DNA of 64,000 nt from Saccharopolyspora dendranthemae. Its GTDB lineage: Bacteria; Actinomycetota; Actinomycetes; Mycobacteriales; Pseudonocardiaceae. The position numbers and the translations under genes are program-made. Location of the stretch: NCBI RefSeq assembly GCF_007829955.1, contig NZ_VIWX01000001.1, positions 868,001-932,000 of the forward strand, written 5' to 3'. Under the pieces are notes generated by a model. It had not been told where the DNA came from. It saw only the letters and a program-made list of their open reading frames with translations, and made no database searches. Of the stretch, positions 33,556 to 43,585 are shown one piece after another. The stretch's first letter is position 1. Each line of letters opens with the position of its first letter.

Positions 33556-34914
33556 CTACAAGGAGCTGATCAACCGCTCGACCCGCTCATCCACAGCCCT
33601 GAACGGATCCTTGCAGAGCACGGTCCGCTGAGCTTGATCGTTGAGCTTGAGATGCACCCAATCCACGGTGAAGTCCCGCCCGGCCGCCTGAGCGGCGGCG
33701 ATGAAGTCACCGCGCAGCTTGGCCCGGGTGCTCTGCGGCGGCGTGTCCTTGGCCGCCTCGATCTCGCCGTCCTCGGTGGCCCGGTCGACGAGGTCCTTGC
33801 GCTGCAGCATGTCGAACAATCCGCGTCCGCGCCGGATGTCGTGGTAGGCGAGGTCGAGCTGTGCGATGCGCGGGCTGGACAGTTCCAGGCCGTGCTTGCT
33901 GCGGTAGCGCTCGAGCAGCCGGAGCTTGATCGCCCAGTCGACCTCCCGGTCGATCAGCGAGTAGTCCTCCTGCTCGACGGCGTCGAGGGCACGGCCCCAC
34001 AGGTCGAGGATGCGTTCGGACATCGGGTCCGATCCGCGTCGCGCGACGTGGTCGACGGCGCGGCTGTGGTACTCGCGCTGGATGTCGAGGGCGGATGCCT
34101 CGCGGCCGCCGGCCAGGCGCACGGTGCGGCGGCCGGTGAGGTCGTGGCTGATCTCGCGGATGGCGCGGATGGGGTTGTCGAGGCTGAAGTCCCTGAACTG
34201 CACGCCTTGCTCGACCATCTCCAGCACGAGGTTGGCCGCCCCGACCTTCAGCAGGGTGGTCACCTCCGACATGTTGGAGTCGCCCACGATGACGTGGAGT
34301 CGCCGGTAGCGCTCGGCGTCGGCGTGCGGTTCGTCGCGGGTGTTGATGATCGGGCGGGAGCGGGTGGTGGCGCTGGAGACGCCCTCCCAGATGTGCTCGG
34401 CGCGCTGCGACAGGCAGTAGACGGCGCCGCGCGGGGTTTGCAGGACCTTCCCGGCGCCGCAGATGAGCTGGCGCGTGACCAGGAACGGGAGCAGCACGTC
34501 GGCGATGCGGGAGAACTCGCCGGAGCGTCCGACCAGGTAGTTCTCGTGGCAGCCGTAGGAGTTGCCCGCCGAGTCCGTGTTGTTCTTGAACAGGAAGATG
34601 TCTCCGCCGATGCCCTCGTCGGAGAGCCGGCGTTCGGCGTCTATGAGCAGGTCTTCGAGGATTCTCTCGCCTGCCTTGTCATGCGTGACCAGCTGCGTGA
34701 GGTCGTCGCACTCGGCCGTGGCGTACTCGGGGTGGGAACCCACGTCGAGGTAGAGGCGGGCACCGTTGCGCAGGAAGACGTTCGACGACCTTCCCCACGA
34801 CACGACCCGCCGGAACAGGTACCTGGCCACCTCGTCCGGGGACAGTCTGCGCTGCCCGTGGAACGTGCAGGTGACCCCGAACTCGGTTTCGATGCCGAAG
34901 ATCCGCCGCTGCAT
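33556..34914 (-). CDS. pafA: Pup-protein ligase PafA
   Basis: The protein has 452 residues, the full length of a carboxylate-amine ligase of the glutamine-synthetase fold. The N-terminal GIETEFGV holds the metal/ATP glutamates (E9, E11). [16 protein letters not shown] carries the conserved catalytic Asp at residue 57. [20 protein letters not shown] and [28 protein letters not shown] are family signatures. It phosphorylates the C-terminal Glu of Pup and links it to lysines of target proteins. A TAGTGT box 6 nt before the ATG suggests its own leaderless promoter. Confidence 0.97.
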   Translation of the reverse strand: MQRRIFGIETEFGVTCTFHGQRRLSPDEVARYLFRRVVSWGRSSNVFLRNGARLYLDVGSHPEYATAECDDLTQLVTHDKAGERILEDLLIDAERRLSDEGIGGDIFLFKNNTDSAGNSYGCHENYLVGRSGEFSRIADVLLPFLVTRQLICGAGKVLQTPRGAVYCLSQRAEHIWEGVSSATTRSRPIINTRDEPHADAERYRRLHVIVGDSNMSEVTTLLKVGAANLVLEMVEQGVQFRDFSLDNPIRAIREISHDLTGRRTVRLAGGREASALDIQREYHSRAVDHVARRGSDPMSERILDLWGRALDAVEQEDYSLIDREVDWAIKLRLLERYRSKHGLELSSPRIAQLDLAYHDIRRGRGLFDMLQRKDLVDRATEDGEIEAAKDTPPQSTRAKLRGDFIAAAQAAGRDFTVDWVHLKLNDQAQRTVLCKDPFRAVDERVERLISSL

Positions 34915-34920
34915 GTCTCC

Positions 34921-34926
34921 ACACTA
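34921..34926 (-). promoter_or_regulatory. -10 box, leaderless promoter of pafA
   Basis: The minus strand reads TAGTGT, then GGAGAC, then ATG 34914. The spacer could instead act as a weak ribosome binding site. Confidence 0.4.
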
Positions 34927-35103
34927 GGCGCAAAACCGCCCTCGCGGCGGTCCGCCGTTCGGGCAAGTGTCAGATCGAGTTCGACGGATTTTGGTCGCAG
35001 GCCGTCACCCGGCCGTTCCGCACGCCCCCGCACGGAGCAGCCGAAATCGCCGTACATCCGTACGATTTCCCGGGATGTGGGCGCCTCGTGCCCACGACGA
35101 AAG

Positions 35104-35134
35104 CGCTCCCGCACCCTCGGCGGGTGCGGGAGCG
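35104..35134 (-). terminator. Terminator of the pup-prcB-prcA transcript
   Basis: CGCTCCCGCACCC (35104-35116) pairs with GGGTGCGGGAGCG (35122-35134). In the prcA direction the hairpin is followed by CTTTCG. It lies 19 nt past the prcA stop and separates prcA from pafA. Confidence 0.65.
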
Positions 35135-35152
35135 GTCAGCTCGAGCGCCGGC

Positions 35153-35893
35153 TCACTTGCCGGAGGGGGTTTCCTCGTCCTCGGACTTGCCGGAGTCCTC
35201 AGTCGACTCGGGCAGCAGGGCGGTGAGGGCGGCGCCTTGGATCCGGCGGAACGTCCGGTTCGGACGGGCCCGGTCGAGCACCGCGACCTCCAGCGCCTTG
35301 GTGCCCAGTTCCCTGCCGGAGTCGCCGCTGGACGAAAGTCCCTTGACAGCAACCCGGATGGCGTCCTCCAGCTCCATGCCGTCGCTGAACGAGTCCTTGA
35401 GGGAGCTGGTGATCGTGTCGGCCTGGCCACCCATCACCACGTACTGCGGTTCGTCCACGATGGAACCGTCGTAGGTGAGCCGGTAGAGCTGGTCGGCTTC
35501 GGCGGTCGCCCCGACCTCGGCCACGCAGATCTCCACCTCGAACGGCTTGATCTGCTCGGTGAAGATCGCACCGAGGTGCTGAGCGTAGGTGTTGGCCAGC
35601 GACCGCCCGGTCACGTCGCGGCGGTCGTAGGAGTAACCGCGCACGTCGGCGATGCGCACTCCGGCGACCCGCAGCGCCTCGAACTCGCTGTAGCGGCCCA
35701 CCGCGGCGAAACCGATGCGGTCGTAGATCTCGGACACCTTGTGCAAGGTCGGAGACGGGTTCTCGGCGACGAACAGCACCCCACCGGCGTACTTGAGCAC
35801 CACCACGCTGCGGCCCCGGGCGATGCCCTTGCGGGCGAGCTCGGAACGCTCCCGCATCAACTGCTCGGGGGAGGTGTAGAACGGCATCGTCAC
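35153..35893 (-). CDS. prcA: Proteasome alpha subunit PrcA
   Basis: The protein has 246 residues from GTG 35893, which has AGGAG 10 nt upstream. It is a 20S alpha-type N-terminal nucleophile hydrolase fold without the catalytic Thr. [29 protein letters not shown] is the N-terminal gate and helix H0. [19 protein letters not shown] and [21 protein letters not shown] follow the actinobacterial type. It forms the outer rings of the 20S core that dock Mpa. prcB lies 58 nt upstream. Confidence 0.96.
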   Translation of the reverse strand: MTMPFYTSPEQLMRERSELARKGIARGRSVVVLKYAGGVLFVAENPSPTLHKVSEIYDRIGFAAVGRYSEFEALRVAGVRIADVRGYSYDRRDVTGRSLANTYAQHLGAIFTEQIKPFEVEICVAEVGATAEADQLYRLTYDGSIVDEPQYVVMGGQADTITSSLKDSFSDGMELEDAIRVAVKGLSSSGDSGRELGTKALEVAVLDRARPNRTFRRIQGAALTALLPESTEDSGKSEDEETPSGK

Positions 35894-35951
35894 GGCTTCT
35901 GCACTCCTGAATCTGCTCGCTGTGGCAGGCGGGATCGTGGGACGGCGCTGG

Positions 35952-36821
35952 TCAGCCGCCCGGGTTCTCCATGCGTCCGCTGACCACGGCTGTGGCGATC
36001 TCCGACGTCTGCTCCTCGGTCAGCCGCACCGCGCCGTCGGCGGCGGTGATGGTGATGACCGACGGGTAGATCCGCCTGCTCACGTCCGGGCCACCGGTGG
36101 CGCTGTCGTCGTCGGCCGCGTCGTAGAGCGCTTCCACCGCGGCGCGCGCGGCGGTGTCCCGGTCCGCGTCCGGGTCGAAGCGCTTCTTGAGCGCGGACTT
36201 GGCGAACTGCGAGCCGGAACCGACCGCGTGGTAGCCGCCTGCTTCGTTGTAGCGGCCGCCGACCACGTCGTAGGACACGATCCGCCCCGCGCGATCGGGG
36301 TCGTCGGCGTCGGTGTCGTAGCCGGCGAACAGCGGTACGACCGCCAGGCCCTGCATCGCGGCGGAGAGGTTCCCCCGCAGCATGGTGGCCAGCTTGTTCG
36401 ACTTGCCGTCCAGGGACAGCGAGATTCCTTCGAGCTTCTCGTAGTGCTCCAGCTCAACCGCGTAGAGCTTGACGAGTTCCTGCGCGACACCGGCCGTTCC
36501 GGCGATGCCCACCGCCGAGTAGGCGTCGGTGACGAACAGCTTCTCCATGTCGCGCTGCGCGATGACGTTGCCCATCGTCGCCCGGCGGTCGCCGGCCAGC
36601 AGCACGCCGCCGCGGAAGGTGACCGCGACGATGGTGGTGCCGTGCGGCGCCTGCACGGTGCCTTCGGGTGCCTTGCGCCCGCCTGGCAGCAGTTCTGGCG
36701 TGGTTTCTCGGAGGAAGTCGGTGAATGACGAGGATCCGGGGGTCAAGTAGGCGGCGGGAAGCGCCTGCCCGGGGAACTGGGCCGAGCTCTGGTCCATCAG
36801 CGACATCGTCTCCGTTCTCAC
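35952..36821 (-). CDS. prcB: Proteasome beta subunit PrcB
   Basis: The protein has 289 residues from GTG 36821 (AGGAG 4 nt upstream). An ATG at 36806 also has a GGAG. A propeptide of about 61 residues ([14 protein letters not shown]: [18 protein letters not shown]) ends at HG, and the mature enzyme begins [12 protein letters not shown] with Thr62 as nucleophile. [40 protein letters not shown] and [13 protein letters not shown] match the actinobacterial family. It is the proteolytic subunit. A hairpin and a candidate promoter lie between pup and this gene. Confidence 0.97.
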   Translation of the reverse strand: MRTETMSLMDQSSAQFPGQALPAAYLTPGSSSFTDFLRETTPELLPGGRKAPEGTVQAPHGTTIVAVTFRGGVLLAGDRRATMGNVIAQRDMEKLFVTDAYSAVGIAGTAGVAQELVKLYAVELEHYEKLEGISLSLDGKSNKLATMLRGNLSAAMQGLAVVPLFAGYDTDADDPDRAGRIVSYDVVGGRYNEAGGYHAVGSGSQFAKSALKKRFDPDADRDTAARAAVEALYDAADDDSATGGPDVSRRIYPSVITITAADGAVRLTEEQTSEIATAVVSGRMENPGG

Positions 36822-36840
36822 AGGACTCCTGCGACAGCAC

Positions 36841-36863
36841 GCACTCTAGTCATGATCGAGTGC
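36841..36863. promoter_or_regulatory. Candidate prcB promoter with overlapping inverted repeat
   Basis: ACTCTA at 36843-36848 reads TAGAGT on the minus strand, 21 nt before the prcB GTG. GCACTC (36841-36846) and GAGTGC (36858-36863) form an inverted repeat overlapping the box, which suits an operator. Confidence 0.4.
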
Positions 36864-36872
36864 GCAACGAGA

Positions 36873-36905
36873 GTCACCGGGCCGGTGTTTCTCCGGCCCG
36901 GTGAC
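36873..36905 (-). terminator. Strong hairpin between pup and prcB (possible attenuator)
   Basis: GTCACCGGGCCGG (36873-36885) pairs perfectly with CCGGCCCGGTGAC (36893-36905) over a 7 nt loop, and outer CGAGA/TCTCG arms can extend it. No U-run follows. It could partly stop transcription after pup or protect the pup mRNA end. Confidence 0.55.
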
Positions 36906-36950
36906 CGGTTCTCGTAGGATCGCCGCCCGGTCGCACCGGCGGCAGGGGGC

Positions 36951-37142
36951 CTACTGGCCGCCCTTCTGCACGTAGGCGCGCACGAAGTCCTCGGCGTTCT
37001 CCTCCAGGACGTCGTCGATCTCGTCCAGGATGGCGTCGACGTCTTCGCCGAGCTTTTCGCGGCGTTCCTGACCGGCGGCCTCTGGACCGTCCTCTTCCTC
37101 GCCGTCGCCGCCGCCCTGCCGCTGAGCCTTCTCCTGAGACAT
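36951..37142 (-). CDS. pup: Prokaryotic ubiquitin-like protein Pup
   Basis: The protein has 63 residues from ATG 37142 with GGGAGG upstream. It is polar and disordered at the start (MSQEKAQRQGGGDGEEEDG). The Mpa-binding helix is DVDAILDEIDDVLEENAEDFVRAYVQ. The C-terminus is KGGQ, so Dop must deamidate the Gln before ligation. It is the degradation tag of the system. The gene follows dop and precedes prcB-prcA on the same strand. Confidence 0.97.
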   Translation of the reverse strand: MSQEKAQRQGGGDGEEEDGPEAAGQERREKLGEDVDAILDEIDDVLEENAEDFVRAYVQKGGQ

Positions 37143-37229
37143 CTCGCCTCCCGGTGTTGAAGTCCCGAACACCCCCGGAATCGGGGACGTCCTGCCTTGA
37201 ACACTACCTAGCCGACCACTCGTTCGCCC

Positions 37230-37245
37230 ACGCCCAGCTGGGCGT
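37230..37245. promoter_or_regulatory. 16 bp perfect palindrome between dop and pup
   Basis: ACGCCCAGCTGGGCGT is its own reverse complement. It lies in the 155 bp gap between dop and pup and could bind a dimeric regulator or form a short hairpin. Confidence 0.3.
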
Positions 37246-37297
37246 CTTTGACGATCTTTCCGACTACCTGACGTGCGCGAAGCGCAGTCCTAGCGGG

Positions 37298-38797
37298 TCA
37301 TCCCTTCGTCAGCGAGTCGACCAGTTCCTCGGCGCTGTTGCTGGCCTCCAGCAACGCTCCGACGTGGGCCTTCGTGCCACGCAGGGGTTCCAACGTCGGG
37401 ATCCGCACCAGCGATTCCCTGCCGAGGTCGAAGATGACCGAATCCCAGGACGCGGCGGCCACCTCCGACGGGTAGCGCTCCAGGCAGCGACCGCGGAAGT
37501 AGGCCCGGGTGTCCTCCGGAGGAGTGCCGACCGCTTCCTGCACCTCTTCCTCGCTGACCAGGCGTTTCATCGATCCCCTGGTCACCAGGCGGTTGTAGAG
37601 GCCCTTGTCCAGCCGCACGTCGGAGAACTGCAGGTCGATCATGTGCAGGCGGGGTGAGGCCCAGCCGAGGCTGTCGCGGCTGCGATAGCTCTCCATCAGC
37701 CGCAGCTTGGCCGGCCAGTCCAGCCTGTCGGAGCAGGACATGGGGTCGGTGCTGAGCATGTCGAGCACCTCGCCCCAGGTGTTGAGCACGTCGCGGGAGG
37801 CGCGTTCGGCGCCGTTGGCGTCGAGGAACTCCGAGGCCCGATCGTGGTAGGCGCGCTGGAGGTCCAGACCGGTGAACCGGCGGCCGTCAGCGAGCTCCAC
37901 GGACTGCTTCAGGGTCGGGTCGTGGCTGATCAGGTGCACCGCCTGCACAGGGTCGGCCAGCTTGAGGTCGTCGAACCGCACCCCGTTCTCGATCATGTCC
38001 AGCACGAGGGCGGTGGTCCCCACCTTGAGGTACGTCGAGGTCTCGGCGAGGTTGGCATCGCCGATGATGACGTGCAGCCGCCGGTACTTGTCGGCGTCGG
38101 CGTGCGGTTCGTCGCGGGTGTTGATGATGCCGCGCTTGAGCGTGGTCTCCAGACCGACCTCGACCTCGATGTAGTCCGAGCGCTGGGACAGCTGGAAGCC
38201 CGGCTTCTCGCCTGCCTGACCGATGCCGACCCGGCCGGACCCGCACATCACCTGCCGGGAGGCGAAGAACGGCGTCAGGCCACCGATCACCGAGGTGAAC
38301 GGGGTGTTGCGGGCCATCAGGTAGTTCTCGTGGGTGCCGTAGCTGGCGCCCTTGCCGTCGACGTTGTTCTTGTACAGCTGTATGGGCGCGGTGCCGGGCA
38401 CGCTGGCCGCGCGCATCGCGGCCTCCTCCATCACGCGCTCACCGGCCTTGTCCCAGATGACCGCGTCGCGCGGATTGGTCACCTCGGGCGCGGAGTACTC
38501 CGGGTGCGCGTGGTCGACGTAGAGCCGCGCTCCGTTGGTGAGGATGACGTTGGCCGCGCCGAGGTCGTCGCCATCCGAACCGTTGGACTGCTGAGCCGCC
38601 GAGCTCAGGTCGAATCCGCGCGCATCGCGCAACGGCGACTCGACCTCGTAGTCCCACCGGGCCCGTCTCGCCCGGGGGATCTCGGCCGCCGCCGCGTACG
38701 CCAGCACGATGTGGGTGGAGGTCAGCACCGGATTGGCGCTGGAATCGCCCGGTACGACGATGCCGTACTCCACCTCGGTTCCCATGATCCGCCGCAT
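37298..38797 (-). CDS. dop: Deamidase/depupylase Dop
   Basis: The protein has 499 residues beginning [12 protein letters not shown]. It is homologous to PafA, with the metal-binding Glu in GTEVEYG and the conserved Asp95 in [15 protein letters not shown]. It carries the Dop-specific loop (residues ~55-82, [18 protein letters not shown]) that PafA lacks. It converts the Pup C-terminal Gln to Glu and removes Pup from conjugates. A TACTCT box lies 7 nt before the ATG, which supports this start and a leaderless mRNA. Confidence 0.97.
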   Translation of the reverse strand: MRRIMGTEVEYGIVVPGDSSANPVLTSTHIVLAYAAAAEIPRARRARWDYEVESPLRDARGFDLSSAAQQSNGSDGDDLGAANVILTNGARLYVDHAHPEYSAPEVTNPRDAVIWDKAGERVMEEAAMRAASVPGTAPIQLYKNNVDGKGASYGTHENYLMARNTPFTSVIGGLTPFFASRQVMCGSGRVGIGQAGEKPGFQLSQRSDYIEVEVGLETTLKRGIINTRDEPHADADKYRRLHVIIGDANLAETSTYLKVGTTALVLDMIENGVRFDDLKLADPVQAVHLISHDPTLKQSVELADGRRFTGLDLQRAYHDRASEFLDANGAERASRDVLNTWGEVLDMLSTDPMSCSDRLDWPAKLRLMESYRSRDSLGWASPRLHMIDLQFSDVRLDKGLYNRLVTRGSMKRLVSEEEVQEAVGTPPEDTRAYFRGRCLERYPSEVAAASWDSVIFDLGRESLVRIPTLEPLRGTKAHVGALLEASNSAEELVDSLTKG

Positions 38798-38804
38798 ACC
38801 TCGC

Positions 38805-38810
38805 AGAGTA
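38805..38810 (-). promoter_or_regulatory. -10 box, leaderless promoter of dop
   Basis: The minus strand reads TACTCT, 7 nt, then ATG 38797. Confidence 0.42.
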
Positions 38811-38902
38811 CGGGGTATCGGCGACCGAGCAGAGTGCTTGAAGCAACAGGTTCGCCGATCGTGCCGCGAGACGTTGCACCGACCGGGTGGCACGATCGTG
38901 GT

Positions 38903-39442
38903 GTGAGCGTGGATGAGGAGCAGGTCGCGCTGTACGACGCGGCCGGGCGTGTCGTGGGCCGGACTTCGAGGCGCGAGATGCGCGAGAAGGGCCTGTGGCA
39001 CGCGGCCACGGCAGTCCTGCTGATCTCCGGCGACGGCGAGCGGATCTACGTGCACCGCCGCACCGACACCAAGGACGTCTACCCCGGCATGCACGACTGC
39101 GCCGCCGGCGGCGTGGTCGGCGCCGGCGAGGACCCGTTCGACGCCGCTCGCCGCGAACTGGCGGAGGAGCTCGGCGTCCGCACCGAGCCCGAGTTCCTGT
39201 TCCGCGAGGACTTCGTGCAGGGCACCGTCCGCTACCACGGTTTCCTGTTCCAGGCGCGCTGGGACGGCCCCGTGGTGCACCAGCCCGAGGAGGTCGCCGA
39301 GGGGTGGTGGATGCCGATCACCGAACTGCGGCGACGCCTCGACGACCCGGACTGGCCCTTCGTTCCCGACGGCCGCCAGTTCGCCCTCCGCTGGCTCGGG
39401 TCCCGCGAGGTTCCCGCTGACACCACCGGGTCAAGTCGATGA
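38903..39442 (+). CDS. Nudix hydrolase
   Basis: The protein has 179 residues from GTG 38903. The Nudix box [22 protein letters not shown] fits G-x5-E-x7-RE-x-x-EE-x-G and binds the catalytic Mg2+. The [22 protein letters not shown] context resembles YfcD-type Nudix proteins and isopentenyl diphosphate isomerase. It hydrolyses a nucleoside-diphosphate-linked compound of unknown identity. It is divergent from dop, with 105 bp between them. Confidence 0.88.
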   Translation: MSVDEEQVALYDAAGRVVGRTSRREMREKGLWHAATAVLLISGDGERIYVHRRTDTKDVYPGMHDCAAGGVVGAGEDPFDAARRELAEELGVRTEPEFLFREDFVQGTVRYHGFLFQARWDGPVVHQPEEVAEGWWMPITELRRRLDDPDWPFVPDGRQFALRWLGSREVPADTTGSSR

Positions 39443-39452
39443 CCTGCGCCCC

Positions 39453-39468
39453 GGCCGGAAAGCCGGCC
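39453..39468. terminator. Short hairpin between Nudix and aldo/keto reductase genes
   Basis: GGCCGG (39453-39458) and CCGGCC (39463-39468) flank an AAAG loop in a convergent gap. Confidence 0.35.
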
Positions 39469-39492
39469 TGGTCCCGCTAGCGGCAGCAGCTC

Positions 39493-40443
39493 CTAGTGCC
39501 ACGGGAGCTCCGCCCGGTCACCCCAGTAGGTGGCCGCGTCCGAGGCCTGGGACTTCAGCACGGCCAGGTCCTGGTCGCCGAGCTCCACGCTCAGGGCGTC
39601 GAGGTTGGTCTCGAGCTGTTCGACGCTGGCGGGGCCGAGCAGCACCATGTCGGCCCACGGCTGGGCCAGCGCGTGGGCGACGGCGACGGCGTCCGTCCCG
39701 ACGCCGTGGCGCGCGGCGATGCTGGCGACCTCGTCCGGCGGTTTCATCGCGAGCCGACCGTTGGCCAGGGTTTCCTTCAGCAGGACCTGCCACCCGCCGG
39801 TGTGCACCTCGTTGAGGACGCGCCCGACCGACGGTTCGAGGGTGTTCCAGGTGGACTGCACGGCGCTGAACAGCTGCCTGCCGCCGACTTCCAGCTCCCA
39901 GGCCCGCTCGATGCTCTCGCCCTGCGCGGCGCCGCTGGTGGAGAAACCGAGGCGCACTCCGGCGTCGCGGATGCGGGCCAGCTCGTGCTGGAGCTCCATG
40001 TCCTCGAACAGCGGGCTGGAGTTGGTCAGCGAGTGCACCTGGTAGAGGTCGATGCGATCGCCCAGCAGCGCGCGGGTCTCGGCCCACTGGCCGCGCAGCC
40101 GCTCCAGCGAGTGCTCCTTGATCTCGTGCACCTCGGTCTCGATGCGCCACTGCGCGACGTAGGCGTAGCCCCACTTGCTCGAGACGGTGACGTCCTCGTG
40201 GCCCCGCTCCCCCAGCCAGTCGGCCAGGAACTGCTCGGCACTGCCGTAGGAGCGGGCGGTGTCGACCCAGCGGAGGCCGCGCGCGTAGGCGGCGTCCAGG
40301 ACGGCGCGAGTTCGTTCGCGCATGGCCTCGGCCGTGCGCTGCTCGGGGAGCACGTCGGCGCGCCCCACGTTGATGTAGGCGGGTCTGCCCAGCGCGGCCA
40401 GCCCGAGTCCCAGTCGCTGCACGGGCTTCTGCGCGGAGATCAT
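39493..40443 (-). CDS. Aldo/keto reductase
   Basis: The protein has 316 residues from ATG 40443. It has the TIM-barrel AKR pattern: RWVDTARSYGSAEQFLADWL holds the catalytic Asp and Tyr, VTVSSKWGY the Lys and LYQVHSLTNSS the His. The NADPH-binding end is LGPASVEQLETNLDALSVEL. The substrate is unknown. It sits between dop and mpa together with the Nudix gene. Confidence 0.87.
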   Translation of the reverse strand: MISAQKPVQRLGLGLAALGRPAYINVGRADVLPEQRTAEAMRERTRAVLDAAYARGLRWVDTARSYGSAEQFLADWLGERGHEDVTVSSKWGYAYVAQWRIETEVHEIKEHSLERLRGQWAETRALLGDRIDLYQVHSLTNSSPLFEDMELQHELARIRDAGVRLGFSTSGAAQGESIERAWELEVGGRQLFSAVQSTWNTLEPSVGRVLNEVHTGGWQVLLKETLANGRLAMKPPDEVASIAARHGVGTDAVAVAHALAQPWADMVLLGPASVEQLETNLDALSVELGDQDLAVLKSQASDAATYWGDRAELPWH

Positions 40444-40483
40444 GCCTAGCAACGTAGCCCGTCGCGAGGTGGCCCGCACGAGC

Positions 40484-40520
40484 TCGGGGCCGCCACCCCG
40501 AAGAGGGGTGACGGCCCCGA
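40484..40520 (-). terminator. Terminator of mpa
   Basis: TCGGGGCCG (40484-40492) pairs with CGGCCCCGA (40512-40520), with inner CACCCC/GGGGTG. It lies 22 nt past the mpa stop. Confidence 0.6.
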
Positions 40521-40542
40521 CGCACGGACAGCCGCGCAGGTC

Positions 40543-42333
40543 CTACAGGTATTGACCCGTGTTGGTGGCGGTGTCGATCGCTCGGCCGGATTCCTGGTTC
40601 TTCCCGCTGACGAGGGTGCGGATGTAGACGATCCGCTCGCCCTTCTTGCCGGAGATGCGGGCCCAGTCGTCCGGGTTGGTGGTGTTGGGCAGGTCCTCGT
40701 TCTCGGCGAACTCGTCGATGATGGCGTCCTGCAGGTGCTGCACCCGCAGACCGGGCTGGTTGGTCTCCAGCACCGACTTGATCGCCGCCTTCTTGGCCCG
40801 GTCCACGATGTTCTGGATCATCGCGCCGGAGTTGAAGTCCTTGAAGTAGAGGACTTCCTTGTCACCGTTGGCGTAGGTGACCTCCAGGAACCGGTTCTCG
40901 TCGGTTTCGGCGTACATGCGCTCGACCGTGGCCTGGATCATCGCGTCCAAGCACGCCGAGTTGTCCCCGCCGAACTCCTTGAGGTCTTCCTCGTGGATCG
41001 GCAGTTCCGTGGTCAGGTACTTCGAGAAGATGTCCTTGGCCGATTCGGCGTCCGGACGCTCGATCTTGATCTTCACGTCGAGGCGGCCGGGCCGCAGGAT
41101 CGCCGGGTCGATCATGTCTTCGCGGTTGGAGGCACCGATGACGATGACGTTCTCCAGCCCCTCCACACCGTCGATCTCGCTCAGCAGCTGCGGGACGATG
41201 GTGGTCTCCACGTCGGAGGACACACCGCTGCCGCGGGTCCGGAAGATCGAGTCCATCTCGTCGAAGAACACGATCACCGGTGTGCCCTCGGAGGCCTTCT
41301 CCCGAGCGCGCTGGAAGATCATCCGGATGTGGCGTTCGGTCTCACCGACGAACTTGTTCAGCAGCTCCGGGCCCTTGATGTTCAGGAAGTAGGACTTGGC
41401 CTGACCATCGTCGTCGCCTCGTGCCGCGGCCACCTTCTTGGCCAGCGAGTTGGCCACCGCCTTGGCGATGAGCGTCTTCCCGCAGCCCGGTGGCCCGTAG
41501 AGCAGGACGCCCTTGGGCGGGCGCAACTGGTACTGCACGTAGAGGTCGGAGTGCAGGAACGGCAGCTCCACGGCATCGCGGATCTGCTCGATCTGCCCGC
41601 CCAGGCCACCGATGTCGCGGTAGCCGACGTCCGGCACCTCCTCGAGCGTGAGGTCCTCGACCTCGGCCTTGGGCACGACGTCGTAGGCGTAGCCGGCCTT
41701 GCTGTCGACCAGCAGCGAATCGCCGGACTTGAGCCCGGAGTCGGCCAGGGGTTCGGTCAGCCACACGACGCGTTCCTCGTCGGTGTGCCCGGTCACGAGC
41801 GCGCGGGGGGCCTCGCCCTCGGCGTAGGACAGGATCTCCCGGAAGGAACACACCTCACCGGTCTGCTCGAACGCGCCCGCCTCGACCACCGTCAGGGCTT
41901 CGTTGAGGCGAACCGACTGCCCCAGCTTCAAGCCCTCGATCTCGACGTTAGGCGACACCGCCACCCGCATCTTGCGACCGGAAGTGAATACGTCGACCGT
42001 GCTGTCCTCGTAGCCGTGCAGGAACACGCCGTACCCGCTCGGGGGTTGGGCGAGGCGGTCGACCTCCTCGCGCAGGGCCGTCAGCTGGCCACGCGCTTCT
42101 TTCAGGGTCTCGGTGAGTTTGGCGTTCCGTTCGGTGAGCTGGCTCACTCTCTCGGATGCCTCGGCCAGCCGCTTTTCCAGCAGGCGCGCCTGTTGAGGAG
42201 ACTCGTTGAGCCTGCGGCGAAGCAGTGCGACCTCGTCTTCGAGAAGACGGATCTGGCTGCGGAGCTCCGCGGAGCCCGCACCCTGCTCGCCGTCGCCCTC
42301 CTCAGGCCGGCTGCCGGGACGGTCGTGCTGCAT
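40543..42333 (-). CDS. mpa: Mycobacterial proteasome ATPase (Mpa/ARC)
   Basis: The protein has 596 residues from ATG 42333. An N-terminal coiled coil (about 20-95, heptads in [15 protein letters not shown]) captures Pup. Two OB domains (about 95-240) and an AAA+ ATPase follow, with Walker [15 protein letters not shown], Walker [11 protein letters not shown] and the arginine region [14 protein letters not shown]. The chain ends TGQYL, the motif that docks into the 20S alpha ring. It unfolds pupylated proteins and feeds them to PrcBA. GGAGGAGGG lies upstream of the ATG. Confidence 0.96.
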   Translation of the reverse strand: MQHDRPGSRPEEGDGEQGAGSAELRSQIRLLEDEVALLRRRLNESPQQARLLEKRLAEASERVSQLTERNAKLTETLKEARGQLTALREEVDRLAQPPSGYGVFLHGYEDSTVDVFTSGRKMRVAVSPNVEIEGLKLGQSVRLNEALTVVEAGAFEQTGEVCSFREILSYAEGEAPRALVTGHTDEERVVWLTEPLADSGLKSGDSLLVDSKAGYAYDVVPKAEVEDLTLEEVPDVGYRDIGGLGGQIEQIRDAVELPFLHSDLYVQYQLRPPKGVLLYGPPGCGKTLIAKAVANSLAKKVAAARGDDDGQAKSYFLNIKGPELLNKFVGETERHIRMIFQRAREKASEGTPVIVFFDEMDSIFRTRGSGVSSDVETTIVPQLLSEIDGVEGLENVIVIGASNREDMIDPAILRPGRLDVKIKIERPDAESAKDIFSKYLTTELPIHEEDLKEFGGDNSACLDAMIQATVERMYAETDENRFLEVTYANGDKEVLYFKDFNSGAMIQNIVDRAKKAAIKSVLETNQPGLRVQHLQDAIIDEFAENEDLPNTTNPDDWARISGKKGERIVYIRTLVSGKNQESGRAIDTATNTGQYL

Positions 42334-42856
42334 ATCGGCACCCTCCTCCCGTGCTCGTACCACCACGGTACCGGCGATCACCGACGACGGCGGCGTCGTG
42401 AGGTGTCCGCCGGATCGCCCAGCGTGCCACAGAAATCCCCGAATACCCATGACTTAAACAAGGTTGTTCCTCCCGCGTCACATCGTGGCTGGTCGGGGCG
42501 GATACGGTGGGTTGTCGATCATGGTCCGTTCGATACTCCCGGAGGGGCTGCCGACACCCCCTCGGAATCCCCGCGACCACGGGTTTTTCCGTTGCGCCAC
42601 AGCGCTCGTGTGCGCTCTGCGATCAACCGGGTTAACCACTCCGGCATCCGGGTGGCATTTCGTCGGGAGCCGCGCGACTTCTCCCATCATTTGGAACAAC
42701 TTGCGGCGTCCAGACATTCCGGACTCCCGATGAGGAGGTCGACTTAGGTTGTAATCCGGTTACTCCGCAACCGCGGGCCGAAAGCCTCTGGTCTACTTAC
42801 CGCCGCTAGCGCACAACCCGGCGTCGAATGCCGCAAGAACACTCCTGGGAGGAGTC
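42334..42856. other. Divergent intergenic region of 523 bp
   Basis: This lies between mpa and the first Pro/Gln-rich gene. I see a TACCGT -10 candidate for mpa near 42364-42369 and an SD-containing hairpin at the right end. I find no convincing gene. The short open frames here lack ribosome binding sites. Confidence 0.5.
42841..42855 (+). promoter_or_regulatory. Hairpin that buries a ribosome binding site
   Basis: ACTCCT-GGG-AGGAGT ends 1 nt before the ATG at 42857 and contains the GGAGGA site, so folding would hide the ribosome binding site. Confidence 0.4.
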
Positions 42857-43555
42857 ATGACCTATCCGCCGCAGCAGCCTGGACAGGGCGGGTGGGGGCA
42901 GCAACCCACGGGGAACGGATTCCCCCCTCAGCCTCCCGGGAACCCTCAGCAGCAGCCCCACTGGTACGGCAACCAGCACACCGGATGGGGACAGCAGGGC
43001 CCGGAGCAGGGACAACCCGGTCAGATGCACCCGGGACAGCCGCAACCAGCGCAGCCGCAGCAACCCGGCCAGCCGATGCCGCCGCAGTGGGGCAGCGAAT
43101 TCGGGCCGGGCTCGTGGCTGAACGAGCCCGGTGGCTTCGGCGACGTCGAACCGCCGGAGCCGCAGAAGTCGAAGCTGCCCGTGGTCCTCGGGATCGTCGC
43201 CGCCGTGCTGGTGCTCGCCGGCGCGGGCGTCGGCCTCTTCTTCTGGCTCGGCAGCGGACCCGGCGAACCGCGCCCGGTCGCCCAGGAGGTCGTGTCCAAG
43301 GTGAACGCGGGCGACTTCGGCACCATCGGCGCGCTGTTCTGCGACTCCAACGAGAGCCAGCTGACCACCGCGGTCGGCCAGCTCAAGCAGTGGAAGTTCG
43401 ACGTGCGCCTGGGCGAGGTCACCCGCAACGGTGACAAGGCCTCGGCTCGGCTCACCGGAACCTACGAAGCCGACGGAGCGTCCCAGCCGGTGGACCAGAC
43501 CATGGGCTTGGTCGTCGAGAGCGGCGAGTGGAAGGTCTGCGACCTCGGCGGATAG
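42857..43555 (+). CDS. Pro/Gln-rich single-pass membrane protein, first of a tandem pair
   Basis: The protein has 232 residues. Residues 1-100 are Pro/Gln/Gly-rich (MTYPPQQPGQGGWGQQ). A basic PQKSK precedes one helix (LPVVLGIVAAVLVLAGAGVGLFFWL), and the outer domain is about 95 residues, shaped like DUF4878/NTF2-type lumenal domains (VAQEVVSKVNAGDFGTIGALFCDSNESQL ... SGEWKVCDLGG). The paired Cys may form a disulfide. Function is unknown. A paralogue follows 48 nt downstream. Confidence 0.78.
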   Translation: MTYPPQQPGQGGWGQQPTGNGFPPQPPGNPQQQPHWYGNQHTGWGQQGPEQGQPGQMHPGQPQPAQPQQPGQPMPPQWGSEFGPGSWLNEPGGFGDVEPPEPQKSKLPVVLGIVAAVLVLAGAGVGLFFWLGSGPGEPRPVAQEVVSKVNAGDFGTIGALFCDSNESQLTTAVGQLKQWKFDVRLGEVTRNGDKASARLTGTYEADGASQPVDQTMGLVVESGEWKVCDLGG

Positions 43556-43585
43556 CCGGGGCGCTTCAAGGGGCACAACAGAAGA

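Noticed and set aside
33634..35226. 530-codon open frame antisense to pafA
   Set aside because: It mirrors the codon structure of pafA and has no family match.
42464..42733. Small plus-strand gene in the mpa upstream gap
   Set aside because: No ribosome binding site, atypical composition and no recognisable motif.
40552..42747. 731-codon open frame antisense to mpa
   Set aside because: mpa is unmistakable on the other strand, and the antisense frame has no domain or ribosome binding site.
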